Shown piece by piece: positions 53,326 to 61,984 of a stretch of DNA of 64,000 nucleotides. The translations under genes and the position numbers were made by a program. Each line of letters starts with the position of its first letter. The stretch's first letter is position 1. This stretch comes from Methylobacter sp. (GTDB lineage Bacteria > Pseudomonadota > Gammaproteobacteria > Methylococcales > Methylomonadaceae): the NCBI GenBank assembly GCA_028716975.1, contig JAQUOU010000002.1, positions 238,841 to 302,840 on the forward strand. The letters are read 5' to 3'. Under the pieces are notes generated by a model. It did no database searches, was not told the origin of the DNA, and was given only the letters and a program-made list of their open reading frames with translations.

Positions 53326-53967
53326 ATGTTATACGATATTATCGCCTTGTCGGTCAGTTGCCTGTTAATACTGAGTTATTATCTCTATTTAGGCCGACGG
53401 ACTCGCCGTATGCCGGGTTCGAGTGTACATGCGTTAAACGCCAGGATCAGGGAACGATGGGTCGATAGGATAATGAGTAATGCCGATATGGAAATTCTAG
53501 CTGTTCAAACCTTACGCAACTCGGTCATGGCTGCCAACTTTATGGCTTCGACTGCCGTGCTTTTAATAATAGGAACCTTAAATTTAAGCGAGAAAATCGG
53601 TCAGTGGACAATGGATTGGCATCCTTATGCACTAGCCTATACCGTTTCCAGTGAGTTATGGAAAATAAAGATGGGTATTTTGCTGCTGGATTTTTCTATC
53701 GCCTTTTACTGCTTTTCAATGGCGATACGCTTCTTCAATCACGTCGGTTATATGATTAATGCACCCGGCGATGCGGCAATAGGAAAGGAGCACTATAAAC
53801 AAACTTGTGCTTATTTAAACAGGGCGGGGAGTTGCTATATGGTTGGAACCCGGACGTTCTTTCTCAGTTTGCCGATCATATTGTGGTTTTTGGGGCCTTA
53901 TTTTTTAATGCTGGCGACGCTCATACTGATAGCTGGGCTTGCCATACTCGACAAGGCGCCTGGCTGA
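53326..53967 (+). CDS. DUF599 family membrane protein
   Basis: A 213-residue protein with four to five hydrophobic helices and the motifs of DUF599: an arginine-rich loop after helix 1, ALNARIRERWVDRIM, ILAVQTLRNSVMAANFMASTAV, FYCFSMAIRFFNHVGYMIN and RAGSCYMVGTRTFFLSLPI. Function unknown. It is divergent from the sqr side and convergent with psiE. Confidence 0.85.
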   Translation: MLYDIIALSVSCLLILSYYLYLGRRTRRMPGSSVHALNARIRERWVDRIMSNADMEILAVQTLRNSVMAANFMASTAVLLIIGTLNLSEKIGQWTMDWHPYALAYTVSSELWKIKMGILLLDFSIAFYCFSMAIRFFNHVGYMINAPGDAAIGKEHYKQTCAYLNRAGSCYMVGTRTFFLSLPIILWFLGPYFLMLATLILIAGLAILDKAPG

Positions 53968-54006
53968 GCGCTTTCAGTAACAGTAACCAAAACCTGCCGC
54001 CGAAAA

Positions 54007-54489
54007 TCAGCTTTCATCCAGTGAGCCTTTTACCGAATATTGGTTGTCCTCAGGAGAGCCGAATGTTCTGGATGTGTACGACAGAATAAATATCGACAGG
54101 CTTAAAATGGCGATTGCGCCGGTTATGCTTAACAGCAAATATAAATGGAAGTTGTCCGATACCTTCTGCACATCAATGACAAGATGCCGGGATAAGGCAG
54201 TAATCGCAATGTAAATCAGGTATTGCACCGGTAAACGGTGAGTCCTGAAGTAAATTCCCACCATAGCGCCTAATTCAAGGTAAATGAAAAGGAGCAGGAT
54301 TTGCTCCAGGTTGGCATGGCCGGCCCGCATCATTTCCACATAATCGTGAATCGCTGACCAGAAGATCGTGGCTCCAATGCCGAATAACGCCAGATAATGG
54401 AAAAGATAGACTAAACCATTGCCTATCTTTTGAATCATAAGGATTTTATTGTCCAAAAATAAATTTCCCTGAGTATCAGATGTGTTCAT
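54007..54489 (-). CDS. PsiE family membrane protein
   Basis: A 160-residue protein with four hydrophobic helices (about 25-45, 60-80, 85-105, 115-140). It has LLLFIYLELGAMVGIYF and RLPVQYLIYIAITALSRHL, the typical pattern of phosphate-starvation-inducible E (PsiE). The role is unknown in any species. It is a single gene. A hairpin CCCTAAA/TTTAGGG stands upstream at 54517-54537. Confidence 0.85.
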   Translation of the reverse strand: MNTSDTQGNLFLDNKILMIQKIGNGLVYLFHYLALFGIGATIFWSAIHDYVEMMRAGHANLEQILLLFIYLELGAMVGIYFRTHRLPVQYLIYIAITALSRHLVIDVQKVSDNFHLYLLLSITGAIAILSLSIFILSYTSRTFGSPEDNQYSVKGSLDES

Positions 54490-54812
54490 TTTTTTGTTTT
54501 TAGTGCGAGAATCACTCCCTAAACCATTATTTTAGGGGCTTCGCTCTTAAGTTTCAGAGGCTTTCATAATGATAACGCGGCTCAGCTAAGGATCATGGTT
54601 AATTTTTAATAAAAAGCATCGTGATAGCTAAGGTACAGGGTAATCCAAAGCTAATCGAAGATAACATCTACCAGCATAGAAGTGGCGGATACTATGCCCG
54701 GAGCATTTGGATGTATGCAGTACGGGATCATGCCCGAACCGCCGGAATAATGGTTTAGTGGATAGGCTGAAGATTCTTGCCGGTCATGTTGATTGTTTAG
54801 TTTCAGCAAATC
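54490..54812. other. Region between psiE and the porin gene
   Basis: Contains the perfect 7-bp hairpin CCCTAAA...TTTAGGG (54517-54537) just upstream of psiE. Otherwise no gene or clear signal was seen. Confidence 0.3.
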
Positions 54813-54846
54813 GATCCATAACAATTGCGGGCAATCATTATGGATC
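54813..54846 (-). terminator. Long hairpin at the end of the nrt-porin operon
   Basis: GATCCATAA (54813-54821) and TTATGGATC (54838-54846) form a perfect 9-bp stem enclosing an inner ATTGC/GCAAT stem, 38 bases past the porin stop. There is no strong T-run, so it may protect the mRNA end or act with Rho. Confidence 0.4.
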
Positions 54847-54883
54847 ATTCCTGTCTTGTATTATTGCCGGATCAACGCGGTAT

Positions 54884-56161
54884 TTAAAAGCTGACGCTGG
54901 CCTGGAGCCAGATCTTTTGGGTATCTGTTGTCGTAGCAAGTTTACCCAGATCGTCGTAATAAGCGTATTTAGCCAGCACTGAATAATGCTTGCCGAATTT
55001 CTTGATAGCCATAAAATCCCATTCCTTGCCGTAATGAATACCGCCGGTGTCATCGGAAAAATCATGGTATACGCCGGTTAATATGAGATTGCCGCGATCA
55101 AAAGCGCCGATGATTGCGCCAAACACATCGCGGATGCCATTGGCCGGGGTAACAAGGAACAGGTCGGCCCAGCCCTGGAAGGCATGATTAGTGCCCAGCG
55201 GCGTATCAAAGGTCTTGTTTACGCCTTGACCGCTAAGCTGCTCCACGGCGCCTTGAAAAGTGAAATTATAGGCCTTAAAGCCTCCCATCACATTGATGCG
55301 GTCTGCTTCATAGTTGGTCCGGCCATGCCCGTAGTCTTGTTGAAATCCCCATTCGGCGGTATAAAGCAGGCCATAATTATCGCTTACCTTGAGTGAGTCT
55401 CCCGGTTTCAGGTAATTGGTCATGCGCACGCCATAGGTTTGGCTCGATTTTTCGTAGTTTTCTATTTCGGTATAATCCAGCCAGTAGCCATAACCGATCA
55501 GGTTGCCGTAATCGCCGATTTTATAATTGATGTTGAGTATTGGCGCATCAATATTTTCCGTCGTGGAGGTAAACGTTTGCACATTGCCGATATAGCCCGC
55601 GTTAATGACCAAGCCGTATAACTGCTGGTTGGCGTGGGTGATGAGAACCGAGTCATAGGTTTGTTCCATCTGCCGCCAGCCGACGTTGCCGATAAAGCGG
55701 TCGTCATCAAATTTTATGCGTTGTCTGCCGCCTTTTATGACGGTATCCGGGATACCTGCATAACTGATCCATAACTGGTTAAGTTCGCTCTTTTCCGGAT
55801 CGGCAACTGTTGAGAAGCCGGTATTGCCGTTACGCGTGCTGTTGTAATCGTCCTGCATGGCCAGATTGCCTTCGTATTCGGCATAACCCTGCAAGCCATA
55901 AAATACCGGAGAAAGCAGGCCTGCCCGCAAGCGGGCGGTATTGGCGTTAGCGGTGCGCGGATTGGGAACGCCGCCTTTGTCTTGATCGGCATTTTCATAA
56001 CGATAATTCAAATCCATCTTTATTGCGCCGTTATGGCCGTAATGATAGAAATTTAGCGCATCTTCAACAGACTGGGTAATATCCGCTAATGCCGGCGTGC
56101 TTGCAGTAGATATGGACAAGAGCGCTGCAATCACTGGTATTTTTCGTTGATGCTGTAACAT
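54884..56161 (-). CDS. Alginate-export-family outer membrane porin
   Basis: A 425-residue protein with a signal peptide (cleavage near ALA-DI, residues 25-27), repeated amphipathic beta strands, and a C-terminal phenylalanine (LQASVSF), the signal for outer membrane barrel insertion. Motifs such as RLRAGLL, IKGGRQRIKFDDDRFIGNVGWRQMEQTYD place it in the alginate-export/OprD-like group. It starts 43 bases after the nitrate ABC ATPase gene, so it is likely the outer-membrane entry route for nitrate in this operon; specificity is inferred only from the position. Confidence 0.85.
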   Translation of the reverse strand: MLQHQRKIPVIAALLSISTASTPALADITQSVEDALNFYHYGHNGAIKMDLNYRYENADQDKGGVPNPRTANANTARLRAGLLSPVFYGLQGYAEYEGNLAMQDDYNSTRNGNTGFSTVADPEKSELNQLWISYAGIPDTVIKGGRQRIKFDDDRFIGNVGWRQMEQTYDSVLITHANQQLYGLVINAGYIGNVQTFTSTTENIDAPILNINYKIGDYGNLIGYGYWLDYTEIENYEKSSQTYGVRMTNYLKPGDSLKVSDNYGLLYTAEWGFQQDYGHGRTNYEADRINVMGGFKAYNFTFQGAVEQLSGQGVNKTFDTPLGTNHAFQGWADLFLVTPANGIRDVFGAIIGAFDRGNLILTGVYHDFSDDTGGIHYGKEWDFMAIKKFGKHYSVLAKYAYYDDLGKLATTTDTQKIWLQASVSF

Positions 56162-56204
56162 AAAATTCTCTGTTATTTAAAGTAGAATGAATTATTAGGG
56201 GATG

Positions 56205-57956
56205 TTAATGCGCCCGATCACATTCAGTAAGAAAACCAAGCAGACTTTCCCTGTATTTATAGTAGTCCGAATGAGCCAGCAGCGCTTTTCTGGTGCGTGG
56301 CCTGGGCAAATCAATAGTTTCAATTTTGCCGATTTTTGCCTGCGGCCCGTTGGTCATCATCACGACACGGTCTGCCAACAGGATGGCTTCATCGACATCA
56401 TGCGTGACAATAATCGCGGTAACATGGGTTCTTTCCCAGACTTCCATTAATACTTCCTGCAATTCCCAGCGGGTTAAGGAATCGAGCATGCCGAACGGCT
56501 CATCCAGTAACAGCAGTTTGGGTGATAAGGCAAAGGCGCGGGCAATACCGACGCGCTGACGCATGCCATTGGATAATTCGCCCGCTTTTTTATTGAGTGA
56601 ATCACCCAAACCGACCCGGGTCAGATAGTATTCGACGATATCATCGCGTTCTGATTTGGCTGCATGCGGATAGACTTTATCAACCCCTAATGCGACGTTT
56701 TCAAATGCGCTGAGCCAGGGGAACAGGCTGGGCGCCTGGAATACCACGCCGCGGTCAGGACCTGCGCTGGCAATTTCCTTGTTGTCCAGAATAATAACGC
56801 CCTCGGAAATGCTGTTTAATCCCGCGGTCATCGATAACACAGTGGATTTACCACAGCCCGAGTGGCCGATGATTGAGATGAACTCGCCTTTTTTCATTTT
56901 CAGGGCGAAGCCGTCAACCACTTTAACCGAGCTGTTACCGTCGGGTGTGGGGTAAATTTTTGAAAGTTGCGAGAACTCCAGATACCGCGGCTTTCCTAAA
57001 TCATCCTGTGCGGGTTTTAATGCCGAGCTGTCAAGATTCCAGTCATTGCTGGTATTGGGCCTGACATTGGGCAGGACTATTTTATCCGGGGCCAGGTCAT
57101 TGGCTTTTTCCATGCCGATAGCCATTAAGTATTGCGTGATTTCAGCGCGTAATCTTTTAAAATCTTCGTTATGGTTTAATGCGGTTCTATCTCGCGGCCG
57201 CTCGATATTTATCTGAAAATCCGGCCCAAAAGTCGCATCGGGGCCTGGGTTAAGCGGGATAACCCGGTCGGCCATGTAGATGGCTTCGTCAACATCATTG
57301 GTAATCAGGATGACGGTTTTCTTTTCCTGTTCCCAGATTTGCAGAATTTCGTCCTGCAGATTACCTCGCGTTAAAGCGTCCAACGCGCTGAGCGGCTCAT
57401 CGAGCAGTAAAATATCGGGGTTTGCAGCCAAGGCTCTGGCAACATTGACCCGTTGCCGCATGCCGCCGGATAATTCAGCAGGTTTTTTATCCATTGCCGC
57501 GCCGAGGTTAACCATCCTGACGTATTTTTCGGTATGCGCCTTGCGTTTATCGCTGGGCCAGTCTTTAAAAATCTCATCAACAGCCAATGCCACGTTTTCA
57601 AAAACAGTCAGCCACGGCATTAATGAATAATTTTGAAATACGACGCCGCGGTCAGGGCCGGGCGCAGTAATGGCTTTGCCCTGTTTTAAGACCTCGCCGG
57701 TATCCGCATGGATCAAGCCTGCAATGGTTGAGATCAGCGTAGTTTTGCCGCTGCCGGAGAAGCCGACTATGGCGATGAATTCACCTTCCCTGATATTCAG
57801 GTTGATGTCTTTGAGAATGGACGTTTTATCTTTGCCATCGCCATAGGATTTACAAACATTCTTCAATTCGACTATGGGAAGATATTCATCATTGGAAGGA
57901 AAATTTTGTTTGGCTGTAGTATTAATATCGACAAGCTTAAGTTTTACTGCGGTCAT
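56205..57956 (-). CDS. nrtCD: Nitrate ABC transporter ATPase, two fused nucleotide-binding domains
   Basis: A 583-residue protein holding two complete ABC ATPase domains. Domain 1 (residues ~25-255) has Walker A GFSGSGKTT, signature LSGGMRQRV and Walker B ILLLDEPLSALD. Domain 2 (~325-575) has GHSGCGKST, LSNGMRQRVG and LLLLDEPFGMLD. Both resemble the NrtC/NrtD-SsuB-TauB group. In cyanobacteria these are separate proteins, with NrtC fused to a solute-binding domain; here the ATPases are fused and no solute-binding domain is attached. It powers the NrtB permease. It lies 13 bases after nrtB. Confidence 0.9.
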   Translation of the reverse strand: MTAVKLKLVDINTTAKQNFPSNDEYLPIVELKNVCKSYGDGKDKTSILKDINLNIREGEFIAIVGFSGSGKTTLISTIAGLIHADTGEVLKQGKAITAPGPDRGVVFQNYSLMPWLTVFENVALAVDEIFKDWPSDKRKAHTEKYVRMVNLGAAMDKKPAELSGGMRQRVNVARALAANPDILLLDEPLSALDALTRGNLQDEILQIWEQEKKTVILITNDVDEAIYMADRVIPLNPGPDATFGPDFQINIERPRDRTALNHNEDFKRLRAEITQYLMAIGMEKANDLAPDKIVLPNVRPNTSNDWNLDSSALKPAQDDLGKPRYLEFSQLSKIYPTPDGNSSVKVVDGFALKMKKGEFISIIGHSGCGKSTVLSMTAGLNSISEGVIILDNKEIASAGPDRGVVFQAPSLFPWLSAFENVALGVDKVYPHAAKSERDDIVEYYLTRVGLGDSLNKKAGELSNGMRQRVGIARAFALSPKLLLLDEPFGMLDSLTRWELQEVLMEVWERTHVTAIIVTHDVDEAILLADRVVMMTNGPQAKIGKIETIDLPRPRTRKALLAHSDYYKYRESLLGFLTECDRAH

Positions 57957-57969
57957 GATTGTCTCCGGG

Positions 57970-58986
57970 TTAAAGTTCTCTACCGAAAGAGAATACTTTT
58001 TGAAATGACTGCATGATGCGATCCAGGATAAAGCCGATAATGCCGATGGTGAATACTGCTACCATGATTCTGCCTAATGAGTTGGAGCTGCCATTCTGGA
58101 ACTCATCCCAGACAAATTTCCCTAAACCGGGATTTTGCGCCAGCATTTCTGCCGCAATTAATACCATCCAGCCCACACCCAGCGATAATCTCATGCCGGT
58201 GAAAATATAAGGCAGGGAGGACGGGATAATGATTTTTTTGATCTGGGTAAGCCAGTTGAGCCGCAGGACTTTGCCGACATTTACCAGATCCTTATCAATG
58301 GACGATACGCCAACTGCGGTATTAATCAGTGTAGGCCAAAGCGAGCAAAGCGTAACCGTAATTGCCGATGTCAGGAATGATTTTTCAAACCAGGAGTCAT
58401 CGGTGCTTACATACATGGCGCTGACGACCAGCGTGACAATAGGCAGCCACGCCAGCGGCGATACCGGTTTAAATATCTGGATCAGCGGATTGATCGCGGT
58501 ATTAAAAACCGGGCTCATGCCGCAAAAAAGACCTAGCGGCACGGCGATTAATGTGGCAATCACAAAACCTGCAAAAACCGTGTAAAGACTGGTGAAAATC
58601 TTGTCCAGGTAGGTTGCATGGCCGTTATAGGGACGGCTTTTAATTTCAGCATCCGGATTTTCCGCCAGTTTTTTTTCATTGCGTTCTTGCTGGCGTTGAT
58701 AGAACTCAACTTCTTTTTCTCTTTCGGCGTAATGTTCATCCAGTAATCCGCCTGCCTCGTGCCAGACTGCAACAGGACCGGGGATAGCTCCCAGGCTGGT
58801 GTTGATCTTGGACGCGGAAAAGCCCCACAGGCCAAGAAATAATATGAAGGCAATAATGGGAATGCCCATGATCAGCCATAGTTGGCGCGCTTGTTGTGCC
58901 GGGTTTTCTCCGGCTGCTATTTTTACAAAAGGAACAAACCAGGTCAGGCCTGTTATATTAAAAAATTTGATCAGCTTATTGCTCAT
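57970..58986 (-). CDS. nrtB: Nitrate ABC transporter permease
   Basis: A 338-residue inner membrane permease. An N-terminal helix (residues ~30-50) is followed by a ~70-residue charged periplasmic or cytoplasmic stretch, then five helices with the ABC permease EAA-like loop (LRLNWLTQIKKIIIPSSLPYIFTGMRLSLGVGWMVLI). The ATG at 58986 is used, with TTGAGGC before it; a TTG eight codons upstream is possible. It forms the membrane channel for NrtA-delivered nitrate/nitrite. Confidence 0.9.
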   Translation of the reverse strand: MSNKLIKFFNITGLTWFVPFVKIAAGENPAQQARQLWLIMGIPIIAFILFLGLWGFSASKINTSLGAIPGPVAVWHEAGGLLDEHYAEREKEVEFYQRQQERNEKKLAENPDAEIKSRPYNGHATYLDKIFTSLYTVFAGFVIATLIAVPLGLFCGMSPVFNTAINPLIQIFKPVSPLAWLPIVTLVVSAMYVSTDDSWFEKSFLTSAITVTLCSLWPTLINTAVGVSSIDKDLVNVGKVLRLNWLTQIKKIIIPSSLPYIFTGMRLSLGVGWMVLIAAEMLAQNPGLGKFVWDEFQNGSSNSLGRIMVAVFTIGIIGFILDRIMQSFQKVFSFGREL

Positions 58987-59140
58987 TGTTAATGCCTCAA
59001 TCTTCGTCAATACAATTTAGTCTTTTCATGGCAAGTTACGTCTGAAAAGGAATGCGTCGCCCGCACCAAATCAATTTCGTTGCTTGCCTGGAAGTTTTGT
59101 GGTGTTGAGTTCATTTGCCGCTACAGTTTTATCTTTTCCA

Positions 59141-60541
59141 TTACTCAACAATTTTTCCACCCACTATCTTTTGCTTGCCCTTAAGGCCGATAGGGAATTT
59201 ATCGATGTATTCATTGGGTTTGGTGCCGTCAAAAGCGATGCCGTCAATAAAGTCGGCATTCGGAGCTTTAAATCCTGATTCATTGTCGGCAGGGAAGTCG
59301 CCGGTTTTAGCTTTACCTTCTGCAATCAGCGCCTTGGCAGCTTTCATGTAAATATCAGGGCGATAAACTTTCTTGGCAATTTCCATATACCATGAGTCCG
59401 GTTTATATTCGTTGATTTGTCCCCAGCGGCGCATTTGGGTTAAGCTCCATACGGCATCGCTGTAATAAGGGTAAGAGCCGTTATGACGGAAAAATGCATT
59501 GAAATCGGGTAAAGGACGTTTGTCGCCTTTTTCATACTCAAAGGTACCATTCATACTGTTGGCGAGAACTTCATAGTCAGCGCCGACATACTGTTTTTGC
59601 GAGAGCATTTCGACGGCTTCATTGCGGTTTTTGTTGTTCTCCGCATCCAGCCACATGGATGCTCGAATCAAGGCCTTGATTACCGCTAAATGAGTATTGG
59701 GATTTTTCTCGGCCCACTCCTTGGTCACCCCGAAGATTTTTTCAGCGCTATTCTTCATCAGTTCATAATCGCTGATGACAGGAACGCCTAAGCCTTTAAA
59801 TACCGCTTGCTGGTTCCAGGGCTCGCCCACGCAGTAACCTACGATAGTACCTGAGTCCATAGTAGCCGGCATTTGCGGAGGAGGCGTTACTGACAGCATG
59901 GCTTCCGCATTAATCTGACCAGAAGTATCTTCAGGCGGCGCATAAAACCCGGGCTTGATACCGCCGGCAGCGAGCCAGTAACGCAATTTCATGTTGTGAG
60001 TGCCAACCGGAAAAGTCATCGCCATGTTGAACGGCTTGCCTGCGGCTTTGTATTTTTCAAGTACAGGTTTTAAGGAGTCTGCTTTTATAGGGTGTACCGG
60101 TTTGCCGTCTTTCATAGGGATTTGCGGCTTCATTTGCTTCCAGACATCGTTCGAAACAGTAATGGCGTCGCCGTTTAAGGTCAGCGTGAAGGCGCTGATG
60201 ATGTCCGCTTTGGTGCCGTAGCCAATGGCTGTGCCAAACGGCAAGGTTGCCAGCATATGCGCGCCGTCCAGTTCACCGCTTACCACGCGGTCTAATAAAA
60301 CTTTCCAGTTAGCTTGTGCTTCAACTTGGACGGAAAGCCCTTCATCATCGAAATAGCCTTTTTCAAAAGCAACCGCTAACGGAGCCATATCGGTCAATTT
60401 AATGAAGCCAAGTTTCAGGCTGTCCTTTTCCAGATTTTCAACTGCATGGACACTGGAGGTAAAAGTTAGCGTTGTTAAAATGGCTAAGGCAGCCATTGCT
60501 GTAGTTATTTTTTCAAGAGTAACTACCCGGGTTCGTTTCAT
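59141..60541 (-). CDS. nrtA: Nitrate-binding ABC transporter substrate protein
   Basis: A 466-residue periplasmic binding protein of the NrtA/CmpA family. The signal peptide runs to about SVHA-VE (residue ~33). The mature part has LKLGFIKLTDMAPLAVAFEKGYF, LDGAHMLATLPFG, and SGTIVGYCVGEPWNQQAV, the typical NrtA segments. It binds nitrate/nitrite (or bicarbonate in CmpA). Nitrate is favoured by the nearby NasT-like regulator. First gene of the operon nrtA-nrtB-nrtCD-porin. Confidence 0.92.
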   Translation of the reverse strand: MKRTRVVTLEKITTAMAALAILTTLTFTSSVHAVENLEKDSLKLGFIKLTDMAPLAVAFEKGYFDDEGLSVQVEAQANWKVLLDRVVSGELDGAHMLATLPFGTAIGYGTKADIISAFTLTLNGDAITVSNDVWKQMKPQIPMKDGKPVHPIKADSLKPVLEKYKAAGKPFNMAMTFPVGTHNMKLRYWLAAGGIKPGFYAPPEDTSGQINAEAMLSVTPPPQMPATMDSGTIVGYCVGEPWNQQAVFKGLGVPVISDYELMKNSAEKIFGVTKEWAEKNPNTHLAVIKALIRASMWLDAENNKNRNEAVEMLSQKQYVGADYEVLANSMNGTFEYEKGDKRPLPDFNAFFRHNGSYPYYSDAVWSLTQMRRWGQINEYKPDSWYMEIAKKVYRPDIYMKAAKALIAEGKAKTGDFPADNESGFKAPNADFIDGIAFDGTKPNEYIDKFPIGLKGKQKIVGGKIVE

Positions 60542-60571
60542 GATGTTTGTTCCTGTACAAAAATTTCGGGC

Positions 60572-60633
60572 AAAAAAAAAGACGTCTTAAAATCGAACAC
60601 TCATGCGAATGTATTCGATTTAGTCGACGCCTT
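60572..60633 (-). terminator. Leader attenuator (terminator hairpin) of the nrtA operon
   Basis: On the minus strand AAGGCGTC (60633-60626) pairs with GACGTCTT (one G-U pair), and inside it AAATCGAA pairs with TTCGATTT and CATTC with GAGTG, giving a long stem. A run of nine T follows at once. It ends about 30 bases before the nrtA ATG, so default transcription would stop here. A short hairpin GCTCA-TTG-TGAGC at 60641-60655 lies just upstream and may be part of the antiterminator. This layout matches leaders controlled by ANTAR-type antiterminators such as NasT/NasR. Confidence 0.7.
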
Positions 60634-60698
60634 TGTCTTATGCTCACAATGAGCTTGAATTTTGGCTCCACCGTTAGAACCCTTGCAATCAAGAATAA

Positions 60699-60714
60699 AG
60701 CATAATTTATGCCA
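60699..60714 (-). promoter_or_regulatory. Candidate sigma-54 promoter for nrtA
   Basis: Minus strand TGGCATAAATTATGCT has GG and GC ten bases apart, as in the -24/-12 consensus. The predicted start is near 60688, so the attenuator lies in the transcribed leader of ~147 bases. A weak dyad TGCAAAA / TTTTGCA at 60848-60869 lies ~160 bases upstream and may be an enhancer site. Confidence 0.55.
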
Positions 60715-61017
60715 ATATCAGAACAACTTATTTATATGAACTTTTAATTCAATTAATACAAATAGTTGTAAATTCTTATGGAGGAAATGAATGTGCGTGG
60801 ATAACTTGGACCAAGATTATGAGGTTTAACTCCCTGCCTTACTAATGTGCAAAAGACGAATTTTTTGCACCAAACAAGATCTTTTGGATGCTGGTAGCTG
60901 TCCAGCCTGAATGGCTATAGCTGGCTAGAGCTATGGCGAGCGTTTTTGTCTGATGAGAAAAGAGATATTACATTGAGACAGGCGCCTGCTGTTCCAACTA
61001 ATGTTTAAAGATTGAAT

Positions 61018-61941
61018 TTAAAATAAAAAAGTAACAATGGCTTTTAATCTGCCATGCTCTATGACGGGTATTGCCAGCATACTGCTTAGATTATCCAGTT
61101 CAGGATTGTAAGCGGACTCATGGTGGCCGCTAATTACAGGCATTCCGGTCAACCAGACCCGGCCGAGCGCCCCTTCGCCCTTATTAACCGGGATCGTTTC
61201 AAATATTTCGGCCAGGTCATTGCTGTTTTTACTGAAGCCCTGCTGGCAGACTAATTGGCTTCCTTCCGTATTCGGCGACCATATCTGGATACGTTTGGCG
61301 ATGGGCGTGGCTTTGGCTGAAAGAAAAGTCATGATAAAAGTCTGCCGGATATTGTCCGAAACCGGAATGCCAAGCCCTGTGGTAATGCCGGCTCGTTGCG
61401 CGTCAGAGGCTCTGATAATGCCATCCGCTTTGCCAATATCCTCCATAAGGATAGGCATGCCGGTTGCCCATGCCAGGCCGGGTAGTCCCTGGCCTTTAGG
61501 CATATTGATCTGTCTGGAAATACTTTCAAAAGAGTGCCGTGTGCCGTAATAACCATCGGTAACGCTGAGCGTGTCTTTGGCGGCGCCATTATTGCTCCAG
61601 ACTTCAATGGCGCCGGCATGTTCCGCATCGCCGCCGCATAAAAATACTACCACCGCCATCAGGAAATCGCCTGAAAAAACGGGTATGGCGATGCCGCAAG
61701 TCAGTCCTGCTTGTTTTGCGGCTGCGGTGCGTTTGAAGTAAGAATGATCAAATTGGGTGAGAACAATCGGATGGCCTGACGCCCAGGCTCTGCCCGGTAA
61801 ACCTTCATTGTAGGCGAACTGGTGTTGTTCGCTTGCCGCTTTAAAATCGGTCAGTTCGCCATAGACACCGGAACCGAATTCAAGTTTGATACGATCCTTA
61901 TTCGGTATCCATATTTCAGTTACTTTGATGAATGTTTGCAT
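61018..61941 (-). CDS. Protein of three GAF-like repeats, linked to the NasT-like regulator
   Basis: About 308 residues from the ATG at 61941 (a longer frame runs into nasT). Three similar units of ~100 residues repeat. Each has an IWxPN-like strand, then GLPGRAWASGHPI / GLPGLAWATGMPI / GALGRVWLTGMPV, then GIAIPV / GLGIPV / MLAIPV, and VVVFL / IMTFL / IVTFLF. They look like short GAF domains, a small-molecule sensing fold. The gene starts 43 bases after the NasT-like gene, so it probably partners it, perhaps in place of the nitrate sensor NasS, which is absent here. No ligand can be assigned. The ribosome site is weak. Confidence 0.7.
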   Translation of the reverse strand: MQTFIKVTEIWIPNKDRIKLEFGSGVYGELTDFKAASEQHQFAYNEGLPGRAWASGHPIVLTQFDHSYFKRTAAAKQAGLTCGIAIPVFSGDFLMAVVVFLCGGDAEHAGAIEVWSNNGAAKDTLSVTDGYYGTRHSFESISRQINMPKGQGLPGLAWATGMPILMEDIGKADGIIRASDAQRAGITTGLGIPVSDNIRQTFIMTFLSAKATPIAKRIQIWSPNTEGSQLVCQQGFSKNSNDLAEIFETIPVNKGEGALGRVWLTGMPVISGHHESAYNPELDNLSSMLAIPVIEHGRLKAIVTFLF

Positions 61942-61984
61942 AGAAGTGTCTAGTCGTATCGTTTTTGTAAGAATAAGCGTTTTG

